From Anthoceros angustus (Eukaryota; Streptophyta; Anthocerotopsida; Anthocerotales; Anthocerotaceae), in contig MU008158.1 in NCBI GenBank assembly GCA_010909165.1, positions 308,581 to 372,580 of the forward strand: a DNA stretch of 64,000 nucleotides, written 5' to 3'. Of the stretch, positions 25,264 through 36,960 are shown piece after piece (position 1 is the first letter of the stretch; each line of letters starts with the position of its first letter). A program made the position numbers and the translations under genes. The notes beneath the pieces are model-generated. The model was not told where the DNA came from. It saw only the letters and a program-made list of their open reading frames with translations, and did no database searches.

Positions 25264-26130
25264 CTCCAGCGAGCTCCCTTACGCCATCCTTGGGCTTCTC
25301 GACAGCAACACGCGCACGGCACCAAGCTTGCTGCTGGGAACGACATCATCAGGACTGTTCTCCCAGTCCACCTTCTCGTCTGATTCAACATTTTCCTCAT
25401 CACCTACTTTCTTTGTCGGGGCCTGCGAGACTCGAGAGTTCCGAGTTTTGAACGACACAATCAGGACTACACTAGGCTATGATGTGCCACATCCTTGCAT
25501 AGCAATCCGGATACCAACGTAAAGAGTAATCGCGGCCTTTATTTTTGAATACGGTTGGAATATTACCCTCTTTTTGCCCGTTCAAAAGTGATGAAAGAGA
25601 TTGAAAATGACAACAATCATCCAGTCTGCAAGCCCAGGCACATCTTGCTGCTACAGCCCAAGGATGGCGTGAGCCAGGAGGATGCGACTCCTTGCTGGAG
25701 ACCGAGAGGCATTTTTTAAAGCCTAGTATGCACTCGGAAGCAGTGGGTGTCAACATCTATGAGCACAGAACCCAGGGCTACGAGTGGACCTTGTTCAGCT
25801 CGGACCCCAGACAGGTGGCTGTGCAAGAAGAGAAATTGTTGCCACTTGTGGACAATCTGAGTGTGGTTGATCTGGCTAGGCAGTACGCTGCACAGTAGTT
25901 GATGTATGCACTGTATGTGTGGGGGAAGAGACGGCAAGTTGTGATGCTAGTTGATGTATGTGTGGAGGAAGAGAGAGTTGGTTGTCATGATGCTGGTTGT
26001 CATTTTGCATTCCTGTACTTGCTTGAGTGAGCTTGGAAGTCGAAAACCCTTGTCTCATGGATTAGAGTCTCCACCGGGAATGTGCTCGAATCCAGGAACT
26101 GGACTGGGAGAGAAGCCGATTTTATCATGC
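25264..26130 (+). pseudogene. Rearranged Dabb pseudogene
   Basis: The direct part (about 25646-26130) copies the end of the Dabb gene and its 3' flank (parent about 15175-15740). It includes FSSDPRQVAVQEEKLLP, the same stop context and the TATGTGTGG repeats, but with internal deletions (for example LLLRFESVEDLAK is missing). In front of it, 25264-25375 is the reverse complement of parent 15116-15230. Part of the gene therefore appears twice in opposite directions. The first domain is absent and the frame is broken. It is a non-functional duplicate carrying noncoding flank, so it arose from DNA, not from mRNA. Confidence 0.8.
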
Positions 26131-27699
26131 TTTATGATGTGGGAAGAGGACTCTTCCCACATTCCTTGGACCCCATTTTTCCGAAAAGAAACTGGCAGGA
26201 CTCTATCCAGAGTTTTCAGACTGTGGATACCACGAGAGCCATAACGGCAGAGAGGAACAGGTTCTCAAGAATTTCACGGAATACTCAAAAGCTTTCTGAA
26301 AACGCTGTTTGCCTCGGATGAGGATCCAGAGAAGATGCTCGGGCAAGGTGTCCAGGATATTCCTCGTTCCTGGAAAGCTATCACTAGGATGGATTCAAGC
26401 TGGCGGTCTTCACGATTACATCCAGCCTTGATCGCTGGGTTAGAGGCAGATTGATAGAAACCTATCGATAACTCCAAAGTCGATGGTTCAGATGCTACGA
26501 AGGCTATGAAAGCTCCTATGTTGGTCTGCTACTTTGTCTGGATGATCTGCAGAGCTGAACTAGTAACCACTAGTACTGTAACACAAACGCTGCCACATAT
26601 AGCATCCTTAAACCCCCTTTTATGCCTTGCCTGCTGCCCGTCTTCACCTATCCGAAACCCATTGCAGAAAGAATGTTCCAGTGTGACCTAAATTCTGGAA
26701 CAGCATTGACGTAGTCACAACTGCGAAGGGAGGGTAGGTTCTTTCCCACATCCACATCATAGACGCAGGGACATTTCCTTCTCCATTCTACTGACATACT
26801 GGCAGTGCGCAAGTGTATTTTTCTCTGCCTCTCTGCCCATAAGTTGAACGGGTCACGCGTGATGGGAGGGTTGACAGGGTCGTGCATGATGCATGATGTG
26901 GGGGAGGGTTCATGATTCCCACACAAATCTCAGTAGCCGTCCGAAACGGGGCAGTAGGCAGGTCTACCTATCCGCATTCTAGCAAATTGCTGGGGGAGGT
27001 TACATTCTCAACACTGATTCCAGGGGGAGGCCACATTCAAGCACTGAATTGAAGGTGCAGAGGGAAGCGTGGCATGCCGAATGCGGTAGGCAAATCACAA
27101 TGTTGACAACGCATTAGACTAGGAATAATAAGGGATTGCATGGGCAGAAATTATAGAGAAGCAAAGAGAGCCGTTGCAACCCTAACAAGCAAGCAGCCGG
27201 TCCGTGGTAGCTGGCCTGCATGAAACGGCTGTCTAACAAGGTTCCGTAGCAGTCGGGAAAAAGGAGGCGAAGTTGGCATCCGGGCCAGCCATGGGCTGCC
27301 GTTGGCACCCCAGAGTGACGTTCGTATGTCAGGACAACGCGCCTGGGACTACGATAGCGCTTGCCGTTGGCGTTGCCAGCAAAGCACCGCTCAATTGCTC
27401 ACGCTCCATTTAAGCTGCTCCCTCGCAATTCCTGCAGCCACTTCGCTTCCGCCTCCTTCCCCTCTTCGGCCCTGCCTTGGGACCGACATTGCTTAACTCT
27501 CTGCTCCCACTGCTGAAATTTGGCTCCCAGGCTCCTTCGGCTCAGGTACTGGCCGCCCGGTGTGCAATGTGGCACCTTGCATTGCTCGCAGCTCGGGAAT
27601 GCTTGTGGGCTGATTCTGATTCTGATGCTGGGCTGTTGCTTCCCTTCCCCGCGTGCAGAAATTGGGTGCTGAATTGTTGGGTGCTGCGAGCTTGGCAAC
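26131..27699. other. Intergenic, upstream of GH3 gene
   Basis: No gene recognised. The last 400 bp (from about 27300) are GC-rich and should hold the GH3 promoter and leader. The remainder shows no repeat or coding frame that I can name. Confidence 0.35.
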
Positions 27700-30257
27700 A
27701 TGGGGCGCGGGCCGGCTCTTCTGTGGCTGGTGGCGATTGTGCTGTGCTGGAATTTGTGGAGCGTGCGAGCACAGGATTCCCCTCTGCTGTACAAGGACCC
27801 GACCCAGTCGGTGGACGCTCGGGTTAAAGACCTGCTGGGCAGGATGACGTTGGCGGAGAAGATCGGCCAAATGACGCAAATTGAGCGCTCTGTTGCCAAC
27901 GAGACTGTGATGCGCGATCACTTCATAGGTGGGTGCGAAATTTTTGTGGGTGGCTGAATTCTTGAGGTGGGCGGTGCTTGATCCTGCGTGCGTCGGTTGG
28001 GTTGGCCAGGAAGCGTGTTGAATGGCGGAGGTAGCACTCCAGGCGACACCGCCTCCGCCCTGGACTGGGCCGACATGGTGGACAGCTTCCAGAGAGGCGC
28101 TTTGAGCACCAGACTGGGCATTCCCTACATCTACGGCATCGACGCTGTGCACGGGAATAACAATGTCTTCGGCGCCACACTCTTTCCGCACAATGTCGGC
28201 CTGGGAGCCACCAGGTTTGTAACAAGACCAGTAATCCCAATTCCTGGGTTGCTGTTTCCTTCTCATTGTTGCAGTTTCTCTAACTACGGCGGGGAAATGT
28301 TGCAGGGATCCCGACCTGCTGTACAGAATCGGCCAAGCCACCGCTTTGGAGGTGAGGGCGACCGGCATTCCCTGGGCGTTCGCTCCCTGCATCGCTGTGT
28401 GCCGAGACCCGCGCTGGGGGCGATGCTACGAGAGCTACAGCGAGGATACCGAGACGGTGGAGAAGCTTGCAAAAATTGTGAGCGGCTTGCAAGGCTCGCA
28501 AAGCCCAGAAAGCAATGCCAGCCGGTTTGGATATCCGTCCGTTGAGGGCCAGTAAGTTGAACGTCCCCTCACCTTGAAGCTGTCGTTTAGTAATCCACAA
28601 CTTTCGGTCAAGCAATTCTGACACGCTGTTTTTTGTGGCTCTCAGAAACAGCATTGCTTCTTGCGCCAAGCATTTTGTTGGGGATGGGGGCACCACGAAG
28701 GGAATCAACGAGAACAACACCCAGATTTCCTTCAAGTCTCTGGTCAGAATTCACATGAGACCTTACTTCTCCGCCCTGGACCAAGGCGTGTCCACGATTA
28801 TGATCTCCTACAGCAGTTGGAATGGCAAGAAGATGCATGCCAACCGGTTCCTCGTCAGCCATGTTCTGAAGCAGCAGCTCGGGTTCAAGGTGAGCCAAGC
28901 ATTTTGATGTGCAAGCTAGGTGTGCTCGGAGCTGGTGCAGTTGGGTGGCTTCCTCTTGTTCCTTCCGACGCTGGATAAAACGTCCTTCTTGTTTCGCAGG
29001 GCTTTGTCGTTTCCGACTGGCAGGGACTTGACAGGATCACCTCCCCTGCAGGTGCCAATTACACCTACTCCGTCCTCGTAGGTATCAATGCCGGCATCGA
29101 TATGGTGAGTAAGGAAACTCAAGTCAGTGGGCAGGCAGCTTGCGTATCTCTCTCACTTCGTCACACAGCCTGAACAATGCGTCTCCTTTTGCTGCCAGGT
29201 CATGGTCCCCTACGACTACCCCACATTGATCTCGACCCTGACAGACCTGGTGAACCGAGGATTCATTTCCACCAAGAGGATTGATGATGCCGTCACCAGA
29301 ATCCTGCGAGTGAAATTCATCCTTGGACTGTTCGAGCATCCTTATGCAGACCGGTCGTATGCTGGATACCTTGGGCAGCAGGTACGCTGACGAGCAAGAC
29401 AACACCCGATCTAAGACCTCTTCATCCTTACGGTGTGACTGCTTTCTTCACAAATTCCTCACCTTCGTGTGCATCGATCTGCAGTCCCACAGAGACTTGG
29501 CACGAGAAGCTGTCCGCAAATCCTTGGTTCTGCTCAAGAACGGGAAGAACGCCAACGACCCTCCGTTCGTGCCCCTGGACAGAGCTGCCCCCAAGATCCT
29601 GGTAGCAGGCGCCCACGCCAACGACGTTGGCCTGCAATGCGGAGGCTGGTCTATCAGCTGGCAAGGAGCTGCAGGCAACAACTGGACCACCGGTACGGCA
29701 ACCCAACATCCTCCTTTCCTTCCATTTCCATCCCATCCTCCGTCTATCTGATCATACCTTCCTCGTTTGTACCAGGTGCCACAACTATCCTCCAGGGCAT
29801 CCACAAGGTGGTATCCCCATCAACCGAGGTGGTGTACGAGCCCACTCCAGACCCCTCATTCGCAGCCGACAAGGGATTCAGCTACGCCATTGTGGTGGTC
29901 GGGGAGCAGCCGTATGCAGAAACCTTCGGAGACAACCTGAACCTGACCATTCCAGCACCAGGCCCCGACACCATCACCAATGTGTGCACGCATGTTAAAT
30001 GCGTGGTGGTTCTCATCTCTGGCCGGCCGCTGGTGGTGGAGCCGTATCTGCCTATCATTGACAGCTTGATAGCAGCCTGGTTACCTGGCTCTGAAGCTGG
30101 CTACGGCGTGGCGGATGTTCTGTTTGGCGACTATGACTTCGTTGGCAAGACCCCCAGGACCTGGTTCAAGAGTGTGGACCAACTGCCGATGAACGTCGGC
30201 GACAAGAACTACGACCCTCTCTTCGCCTTCGGCTACGGGTTAAGCTACCCTGTCTAA
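27700..30257 (+). CDS. GH3 beta-D-glucan exohydrolase / beta-glucosidase
   Basis: Eight exons: 27700-27928, 28010-28214, 28306-28551, 28646-28889, 29000-29104, 29199-29381, 29485-29692, 29776-30257; 1902 nt, 633 aa, with all junctions GT-AG and in phase. A signal peptide ([20 protein letters not shown]) precedes the first GH3 domain ([51 protein letters not shown]). The nucleophile Asp is in [13 protein letters not shown]. The second domain ([19 protein letters not shown]) supplies the probable acid/base Glu in [16 protein letters not shown], and the protein ends [20 protein letters not shown]. This is close to barley ExoI. It is probably secreted and releases glucose from wall beta-glucans or glucosides. 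An AATAAA at 30545 is a candidate polyadenylation signal. Confidence 0.93.
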
Positions 30258-31664
30258 TCTGGAGCTCTCGCTTGTGTGTACATACTGTAAGTAAGTGCAC
30301 CAGATCCCTGCGGGCTCGTCTGCTGAACAGCTGCTTGTGCTGCAGTGAAAAATTTTGTATCCTTTCCATTCTTTAGGCGTCACCTGCTGATGCCATGTTT
30401 GAAAGAGAACCTAGATCCGCTTCAAGTAGCCGCATGCTTTCCATTCTGTGAACCCTTTGTGACAGCTTCTCACTCCTGCTCTAGCCGACACTTCTCAATG
30501 TTGTACAGTAGTGCTAGGAGTTTACAGATTAGGGTATTCCAAACAATAAAGTTTGTACGATATCAATTTGTATCCAGTAAACTGTGTACCAATGCTAAGC
30601 ATTAACGTTGCAAGAAATTTCTGTGCTGCACTTGATCAAACATTCTTTGGAAGGAAGTCCACCAAAGCTCAAAAAATTTGTTGGCACCTGAATCAGGAGA
30701 CAACTAATAAGAAAATGCAAAGCTGAAATTCGTGCACGCTTTGCACAAATTCGTTTTTAAGGGAAAAACGAGCTGCACATAGCCACCTGTTGGCGTGCAC
30801 TACATATGCTGACCATTTCAATTGCTGAGCTTTAGAGCAGGGCACCACTCACTGCGTAACCAGCACGCCAAATAGCTAATCCAAGATCTCCTTGGTGACC
30901 TGCAACTTCAGTGCACAACAATCAGTTGGTATGGAGGGAGGCAAGGCAACTGCGCAAGGTCACTTAAGCACATTGTATTCTTTGTTCACATAGCGATCAG
31001 CTGCACCTTCAGAGTAAGAAGAATCAGCTGAGTGACAGGTATCCACTGCGGAGCAACCACAGACTTCTCAGATATAGCCCCTCCTGAAGCCCCTCTGGTG
31101 GCAAGTCCTCTGTCAAACCGGAGGTGGCTCTGCACAGGAACAAGACTTAACTTGCGTCACTCTCTTCTGCATGCTCTGCTATCCCAAGGTGGAGCACAGG
31201 CATGACACGAAGCACACAAGGCTCTGAATTCAGCGTCAGAAACGATACCAGTTCACTATCTGAAGCCTGCCCATCAAGTGTTCGCTGCCCATTCAGAAGA
31301 TTGGAGTGGACATAAGTGTTCAGTACTTGCAGTACAGTCAATCCAACCTAAGCCAACAACCTTGCTGTAAACAGTCACCAATTTGTCTATGCCATGTACT
31401 CTTACATGAATTATACTGCGAAGGTGCTGGTCAACAGCCACGAGGGGTGATCTGGATGCTTCGTTGTCGACAACATTCAGGATTTGCAACGTGGAGTAAA
31501 TCTGTTGCCAAGGAGATATTCATCACATTCCTAGCAGAACAACCACGTATATGCACAGGAACATAAAGAGAGGTACTCCACAGTCCAAACACCAAAACAC
31601 ACGTAAAAAGAGAAGAAAGAGACAGTATCTAGCCATTGTGTGCGGTAATGTTCTTCAGATGCAG
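30258..31664. other. Intergenic, GH3 3' flank
   Basis: Contains the GH3 3' UTR (candidate AATAAA at 30545-30550). On the minus strand, 31147-31490 has coding-looking frames (SELVSFLTLNSEPCVLRVMPVLHL; ASRSPLVAVDQHLRSIIHVRV) that I cannot join or name. They might be 3' exons of the small gene upstream at 31.7-32.3 kb, or chance. Confidence 0.25.
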
Positions 31665-32293
31665 TCAGTCTGTAGCCTTCAGTGGAGAGCTTGAACTCCT
31701 CATCCTCCCCATACTGTGATCATACACTTCAAATCCCTCAAACACCCCACAATTCCTTTCATTGCTCGTCATCAGCACACCGGAAATAAACCGAAGCAAG
31801 CAAGAAAATGATTTGGACTGAACAGCTAACTGCAAAGCGAGCTGGCCGCGGGTATATCCTGCCAAGTATCCGAGCACAGCCGAAGACACAAATTCATGCA
31901 GCGCTGCTGCCGCCGGCCTCCCCAAGTTTTGCACGCAAATCTGCCTCCCAACACCAAAGTCTGTCAATACAACTCATGGCAATAGCAGGAGGACGTCATT
32001 GTCGAATTGTACGCCCGCAGGAACAGTACCTCAGAGAAACAGAAATGAAGAGAACGAGAGACGAGAGCCAGAGAAGGGCGGTCTCGTCTTGCAAATTCCC
32101 CTTCCCTGGCTCCGGAAGCGACCGTGAGGGCAAACCTCATGCTCTTGCCAGCCCTGAAGCTAGCTCGAGGCAGCCTGCACGGAAGGGAAGCTACCCGTGG
32201 GTAGGATCCTGGGACTAGGATCCACCACGCACGGTCAGGGATCCCTGAGGTAGCAGCGCTTCCAACGGTGGTAGCGAAGCAGGCCATTCTCAT
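31665..32293 (-). CDS. Putative small protein of unknown function, possible plastid target
   Basis: Two-exon model: 32293-32030 and 31940-31665, with an 89-bp GT-AG intron in phase 0, 179 aa. Exon 1 (MRMACFATTVGSAATSG, then PRVASLPCRLPRASFR) is rich in Ala, Ser and Arg and nearly free of acidic residues at its start, as in chloroplast transit peptides. Exon 2 has LGRPAAAALHEFVSSAVLGYLAGYTRG, a plausible folded or membrane-adjacent segment, and ends RMRSSSSPLKATD before a stop. I do not recognise a family. Support is only an open frame, sensible splice sites and intron size like its neighbours. More exons may exist downstream. Confidence 0.35.
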
Positions 32294-32344
32294 GGAATCT
32301 GGACCATACACAGAGCATTCCCACTTCCAACCCAGTATGCACTC

Positions 32345-32575
32345 GTGGACTTTGGTCCAAATGATTTAGGCCAAAATGGACATACGAACGTCGTGATTAA
32401 GCATCCTGCGCTTACATCGGTACTTAGATGGGGTCCCTAAAGGGAGTGGATGCCCTTGGTTCAAGTAGCTTAGGTACACCATGGTACACGTTGTTAAGTA
32501 CCAAGTCCCATGACCGAAATCTGTCCTCAGTGGACTTAAAAGTAAAATTCTTCTTCTTCTACTTAGTTATTAATT
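32345..32575 (+). mobile_element. Short retroposon (SINE-like) with (TTC)n tail, copy 2
   Basis: Plus-strand member of the same family as 22.79-23.1 kb. It starts near TTTGGTCCAAATGATTTAGG, continues GATTAAGCATCCTGCGCTTA and TAGATGGGGTCCCTAAAGGG, and ends GTGGACTTAAAAGTAAAATTC followed by (TTC)n. About 230 bp long, with one copy of the internal unit that is duplicated in the other element. No open frame. Confidence 0.55.
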
Positions 32576-34770
32576 ATTTGACGATGGTTTAGGGTTCGTT
32601 GGATGAGGAATGCGACGTCGACAGGACGCTGGTGAAGGAGTGTAGAGTATGCCACCTCCTGACGTGCCGAATCCCCTTTCTCCTTTGCACTCTAAGAGGT
32701 AATGCCCGCTGCCCCTGCCCCTCCACGCCGCTCATCAACTCGGGAGCGTCGGGCGCCAGTCCGCTGGTCACCACAGCCTCTGCTATCGAGGACCCCTACC
32801 CGTACATGGGCTATTACTAGCTACACGGACCCCTACTCGTACACTGGCTATTACTGGCTACACATACCACTGTTAAGGATATGTTAAGGTCCGAATTCGA
32901 AATGCAGTTCTTCGTTCTTAGCCTTTCTATTGTATAAAGTTTTGAATCGCGTGAAGTTTTGGTTTGGCATTGTTGCCATCGTTGCAAGTTGAAGGGAAAA
33001 AGGAGAGGGAAAAAAGAAAACATGTAAATTGAAACTTTGATCTTTAAATAGAAAAATTCCTTGATCCTAAATGGAAAAATTCTTAAGTAAGAAATGAGAT
33101 ATTTCTTACTTCATACATAGTTGAGAAATCCCTTACTTGATATCTAATTGATAAATTTGACGCTTTACAAAGTTTCTAATATTAGGTACTTTGTACTTCT
33201 CGAGACCCAAGGCTTTAGGGTAGTCTTTCAATCTCAATCCATGCTAGCTCTATATCAATCTATGCTAGCTCTAGAATAATCTTTCCAGTATCAATCTAAG
33301 CTAATTTCAACCCAGATTTCCCTACCCACTGAAATCGAATCTTTAGACCCTATATTTTCATGAATTATGTCCTATTTTTAAAAGACACCAATTCTTGTTT
33401 AAGTTTTATGTTCAATTTTTTTCTCTATATTCCACTTTTTCTTTTTTTTCCCTCTCCTACAACTCCGAAGTAGGAAGAAGTCCATTAACGAGGGAGTCCT
33501 TGGTCAACCGGTTGGACCTGCATCGAAGGGCGATAACAGGGGACATAATCGATCAAATCCCTTATCTACCTATTGTATTATAAGATAAACTTTAAATTTA
33601 CTCAATAAATATAACTATATAATGAACCTCAACTAACTAAAATAAATGAACCTAAAAAAAATAAAGAAAGTCGTTAACCTAAGTTTTACATTGAATTTCT
33701 AATACCAATTGGCCAATTCGTTTTCACTAATCTTTTTAGGAGAGTCTATACGAAGCATACAAAACATACTGATTAAAGTTTTTCCTCCGAAATTATATCG
33801 TTTTACCAAATGTTGCAAATTTCTTCAAGGTTTCTAGAGAGTGTCTAACTTCGTACAAGCTGTGTTTTCCCAACTTCGAAGTTGAGAAAACACAGCCGGT
33901 GTGAAGAATTCTTTACACCCCATGGTGAGGTAAATCCACAATACATGCAAGTGATTGAGAGAAAAAAAAAAAAGAAGGAGATAATTTGCAAGAGGTCTTC
34001 AACACTTCACTATTTTGAAGGACCACTAATGATTGAAGAGAGATATTTTTCATATTTTGGTGAGAATGAGTTCAAACTGTATTGGGTTGCAACTTTGTTC
34101 ATCCACTATCCAACTAGTTATCCATGGCATTTGGGAGGCAAGTGCTAGACATCTAATTTTGGGCGTGAGCATGAAGAAAACAAGAGCTTATGACATGAAA
34201 CTACTACCAAGTTTTTGTCATACATTGAGATTGAGATTCCTACGAACAAGTTTACCTCCATGTTCAGGAGGAGTGACTTTGGCCTTCCTACACACAAGCT
34301 GATTTCCATCTCTGGCAGGAGTGACATTGGCATCCCCACGAACAAGTTTACATGGGCTTTCGCAATAAATTAACCCTAAAGCTCTATTAAGTAATATGAA
34401 CAAAAGTAAATCCCTATTTTGAACAAACCGATCACAACACACGCTGCATCGCCTGTCAATCTCGACAACATATGCATATAAACCGGTTCTCAAAGACAGT
34501 CCCGAAGAATATAGTACAAGTAGTACGAGTTAAAACCATTGTGGTCAATGTGTATAGCAGATACTCTTCTATCCATCCACTTTGACACTATCAATGACAA
34601 GTATTTTTTATTTTTGGCACATATTTAAACTTCTATCATTATTTTTTGGTAAAATAATTTATTAAATTTTGAATAGCTATATCACTTATAGTATGTCTAA
34701 CATATTGTGCAAAAAGAAATAAAACATTTCCACCCAAGATATCACGGAAAAACTTATTGCCTTCACTTTT
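32576..34770. other. AT-rich intergenic DNA
   Basis: No gene recognised. From about 32880 the base composition becomes strongly AT-rich with many A/T runs. It includes a small palindrome-like pair, GTTTTCCCAACTTCGAAGTTGAGAAAAC, at about 33867-33894. A 57-bp direct repeat sits at 34221-34350 (CTACGAACAAGTTTAC, CTACACACAAGCTGATT and CCCACGAACAAGTTTAC spaced evenly). Confidence 0.5.
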
Positions 34771-35087
34771 CAATGTGCCTATTACTCATATGTGGTTAAG
34801 GAGACTCACCTATTCATGAGTTGTTAGCTTCCTCCTCTACTGAGTTGTCATCTCCCTCCTCTATTGAGTCGTCATCTTACTCCTCTATTTTGAACTTAGA
34901 AGTAGTTATTATTATTGGAAGATGTGCTCCCGCATATTACAATTCTGAAACACCGCATACCCATTTGAAATTGGAGGACTTATATTACAACGATGTATAA
35001 CCTCCCACTTTCGATACTGCATTGGAAGTATGTATCCCTACTAAGTATGCATCTCCTCCTCTATTGAGTTGTCATCTTCCTTTTCGA

Positions 35088-35654
35088 TTAAGCCTTATCG
35101 ATTGAGATGTCATCAACTAAGCCTATATGATTTGCAAAAAGATAAAAACATTTCCACCAAGATCTAATGGAAAAAGCTATTTCCTTCACTTTTTCAAGTG
35201 CACATCTCAAGCGTTCTAGGGTTAAGAAGTCATCATCTTCCTCTTTCGCGGAGCCGGCATTTTCCTTTTCCAAGGAATTGTTATCTTCCTTTTTTAGGGA
35301 GTTGTCTTCTTCTTCTTTTAAAGACTCATCTTCCGCATCTTCCTCTTCTTTTGCATCAAGAGCTTTCTCTTCTGTTGTATCGGTATCTTCCTTTTCTATT
35401 TCTTTGTCAATCATTTCCAAAAGGCAATCGATATATGGAGAGTGCTTAAACAATATGGGTTCTTGTGATATAGGACCAGGTGGCACACCCTTCTTCATCG
35501 CACTACCTCTAGGTTTGACTCTTTCAGGTATACGTAGATGTAGAGGAGGCAATGTACGAGACTCTAGGCTCCAAATCACATTATCCATTAATGAAAATGT
35601 GACTCTTTTCTTTAATCTCTCATTTTCCAAAGCATCATCTTTCGCATTCTCCAT
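35088..35654 (-). CDS. Hypothetical acidic repeat protein
   Basis: ATG-initiated 188-aa frame in AT-rich DNA. The N-terminal half (MENAKDDALENERLKKRVTF, then LPPLHLRIPERVKPRGS) is mixed. The middle is a low-complexity acidic tract of near-repeats (EEEDNSLKK, KEDNNSLEK). Similar acidic units are encoded downstream on the same strand in broken frames around 34820-34890 and 35060, so a longer repeat-bearing gene may have decayed here. No family recognised. It may be a transposon-borne protein or chance low complexity; expression evidence would decide. Confidence 0.25.
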   Translation of the reverse strand: MENAKDDALENERLKKRVTFSLMDNVIWSLESRTLPPLHLRIPERVKPRGSAMKKGVPPGPISQEPILFKHSPYIDCLLEMIDKEIEKEDTDTTEEKALDAKEEEDAEDESLKEEEDNSLKKEDNNSLEKENAGSAKEEDDDFLTLERLRCALEKVKEIAFSIRSWWKCFYLFANHIGLVDDISIDKA

Positions 35655-36960
35655 ATGATATAAAAAATTAGTTTCGGTAAAAATATAGTTATGAATGAAT
35701 CAAATTTTAACAAACTGAATAACTGAAATGCTTATGATGCGAACTTTTTCTACATGTATATAGGTCATAAACTTACAGCACATGATAGAGACAGAAGGCT
35801 CATATATTTAAGTTTAGACTCAAAATAGGAAATTCTATTTGTAAACCACCATAATAAATAGTATATACTTTATATGACTAAATTTGTAACAAAGTTTATC
35901 AATTTCTAAAGTTATTCCCAAGAATTACGGAGGTAAAGTTGTTTAGCACACAAACCTTCCCTCACAATTTGATTCCTGAAATGAAGGAAGTAATGAATGC
36001 ACTTAAAATCAATTGAAACACACATTAACAATCACGATTGTCATGAATGCTCAGAAAAAATGACGAGTGTGTAGTGAAGAGCATTGCTAACCTTAAGAGG
36101 AAAAACACAAGGTTAGTATAATTAAAGAACGCTTTTGATGACAATGTGCGGCCTTATATGGACAAAAAGTAAAATCCACAAGACACAAAAATGTTTACGG
36201 AGGAATGCTAACGAATCTGAAGAAACTTAACGAGAGAATTATAAAATTCTCTTTCATCTAACGAGAGAATTACAAGAATTGCACCGGTCACTCAGTAATT
36301 GAGTGTCAATAGATAGTGATCTAGCTCCAATTTTGAAGAAACCCCACAACACTTAATACTGAATGTTTGCAACTATTGCCTTTATAAGTTTCTTATATGC
36401 GGCGTAAAATAGATTGGCTCTTTGGTAGATCGAATACATCTTTTGGCAACTACCAGAATAGGAAGCAAGAGTATCTATTTGAAATTTATGGAACATCAAC
36501 TCTTAAAATCCTACCAAAACAAAGGGCAGTGGTTTCCAAAGCGAGTACCTATACAGGGTATATTTTAGATCATAGCATACTCATCTTCCAGCCAAAAAAG
36601 TCTTCCCCGGTAGAAATTTGTAGGGCTCATCAATCAAGTTGCCCCATGATATGTGTAAAACATCATTCGAAATAACTAGAAACCAGACCATAGCACTTGT
36701 GTTTACCCCTCTCACGACTAACCGGGGTGTGTCTCGGGTCGAGTCCTTTATATTTATTTATTTATTTTATACTATAATTTATAACTTTGTATATATATAT
36801 ATATTAGTTTTTAAAATATGATTCTTAATTCGTCGTACTCATTCCATAATTAGCTGCCAAAGTTTGCCACTGGTTCAGGGCATTTCAAAAAGGAGTTTCA
36901 GGCTTTCCTCGTGATCCCAGAGGATAGCGACTCAGCCAGCGTAGATTGAGCAGTTCGGCT
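35655..36960. other. AT-rich intergenic DNA
   Basis: No gene seen. A tandem pair near 36225-36275 (AACGAGAGAATTATAAAATTC, AACGAGAGAATTACAAGAATT in part) and an (AT)n run at about 36791-36803 are the only structures noted. Confidence 0.4.
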
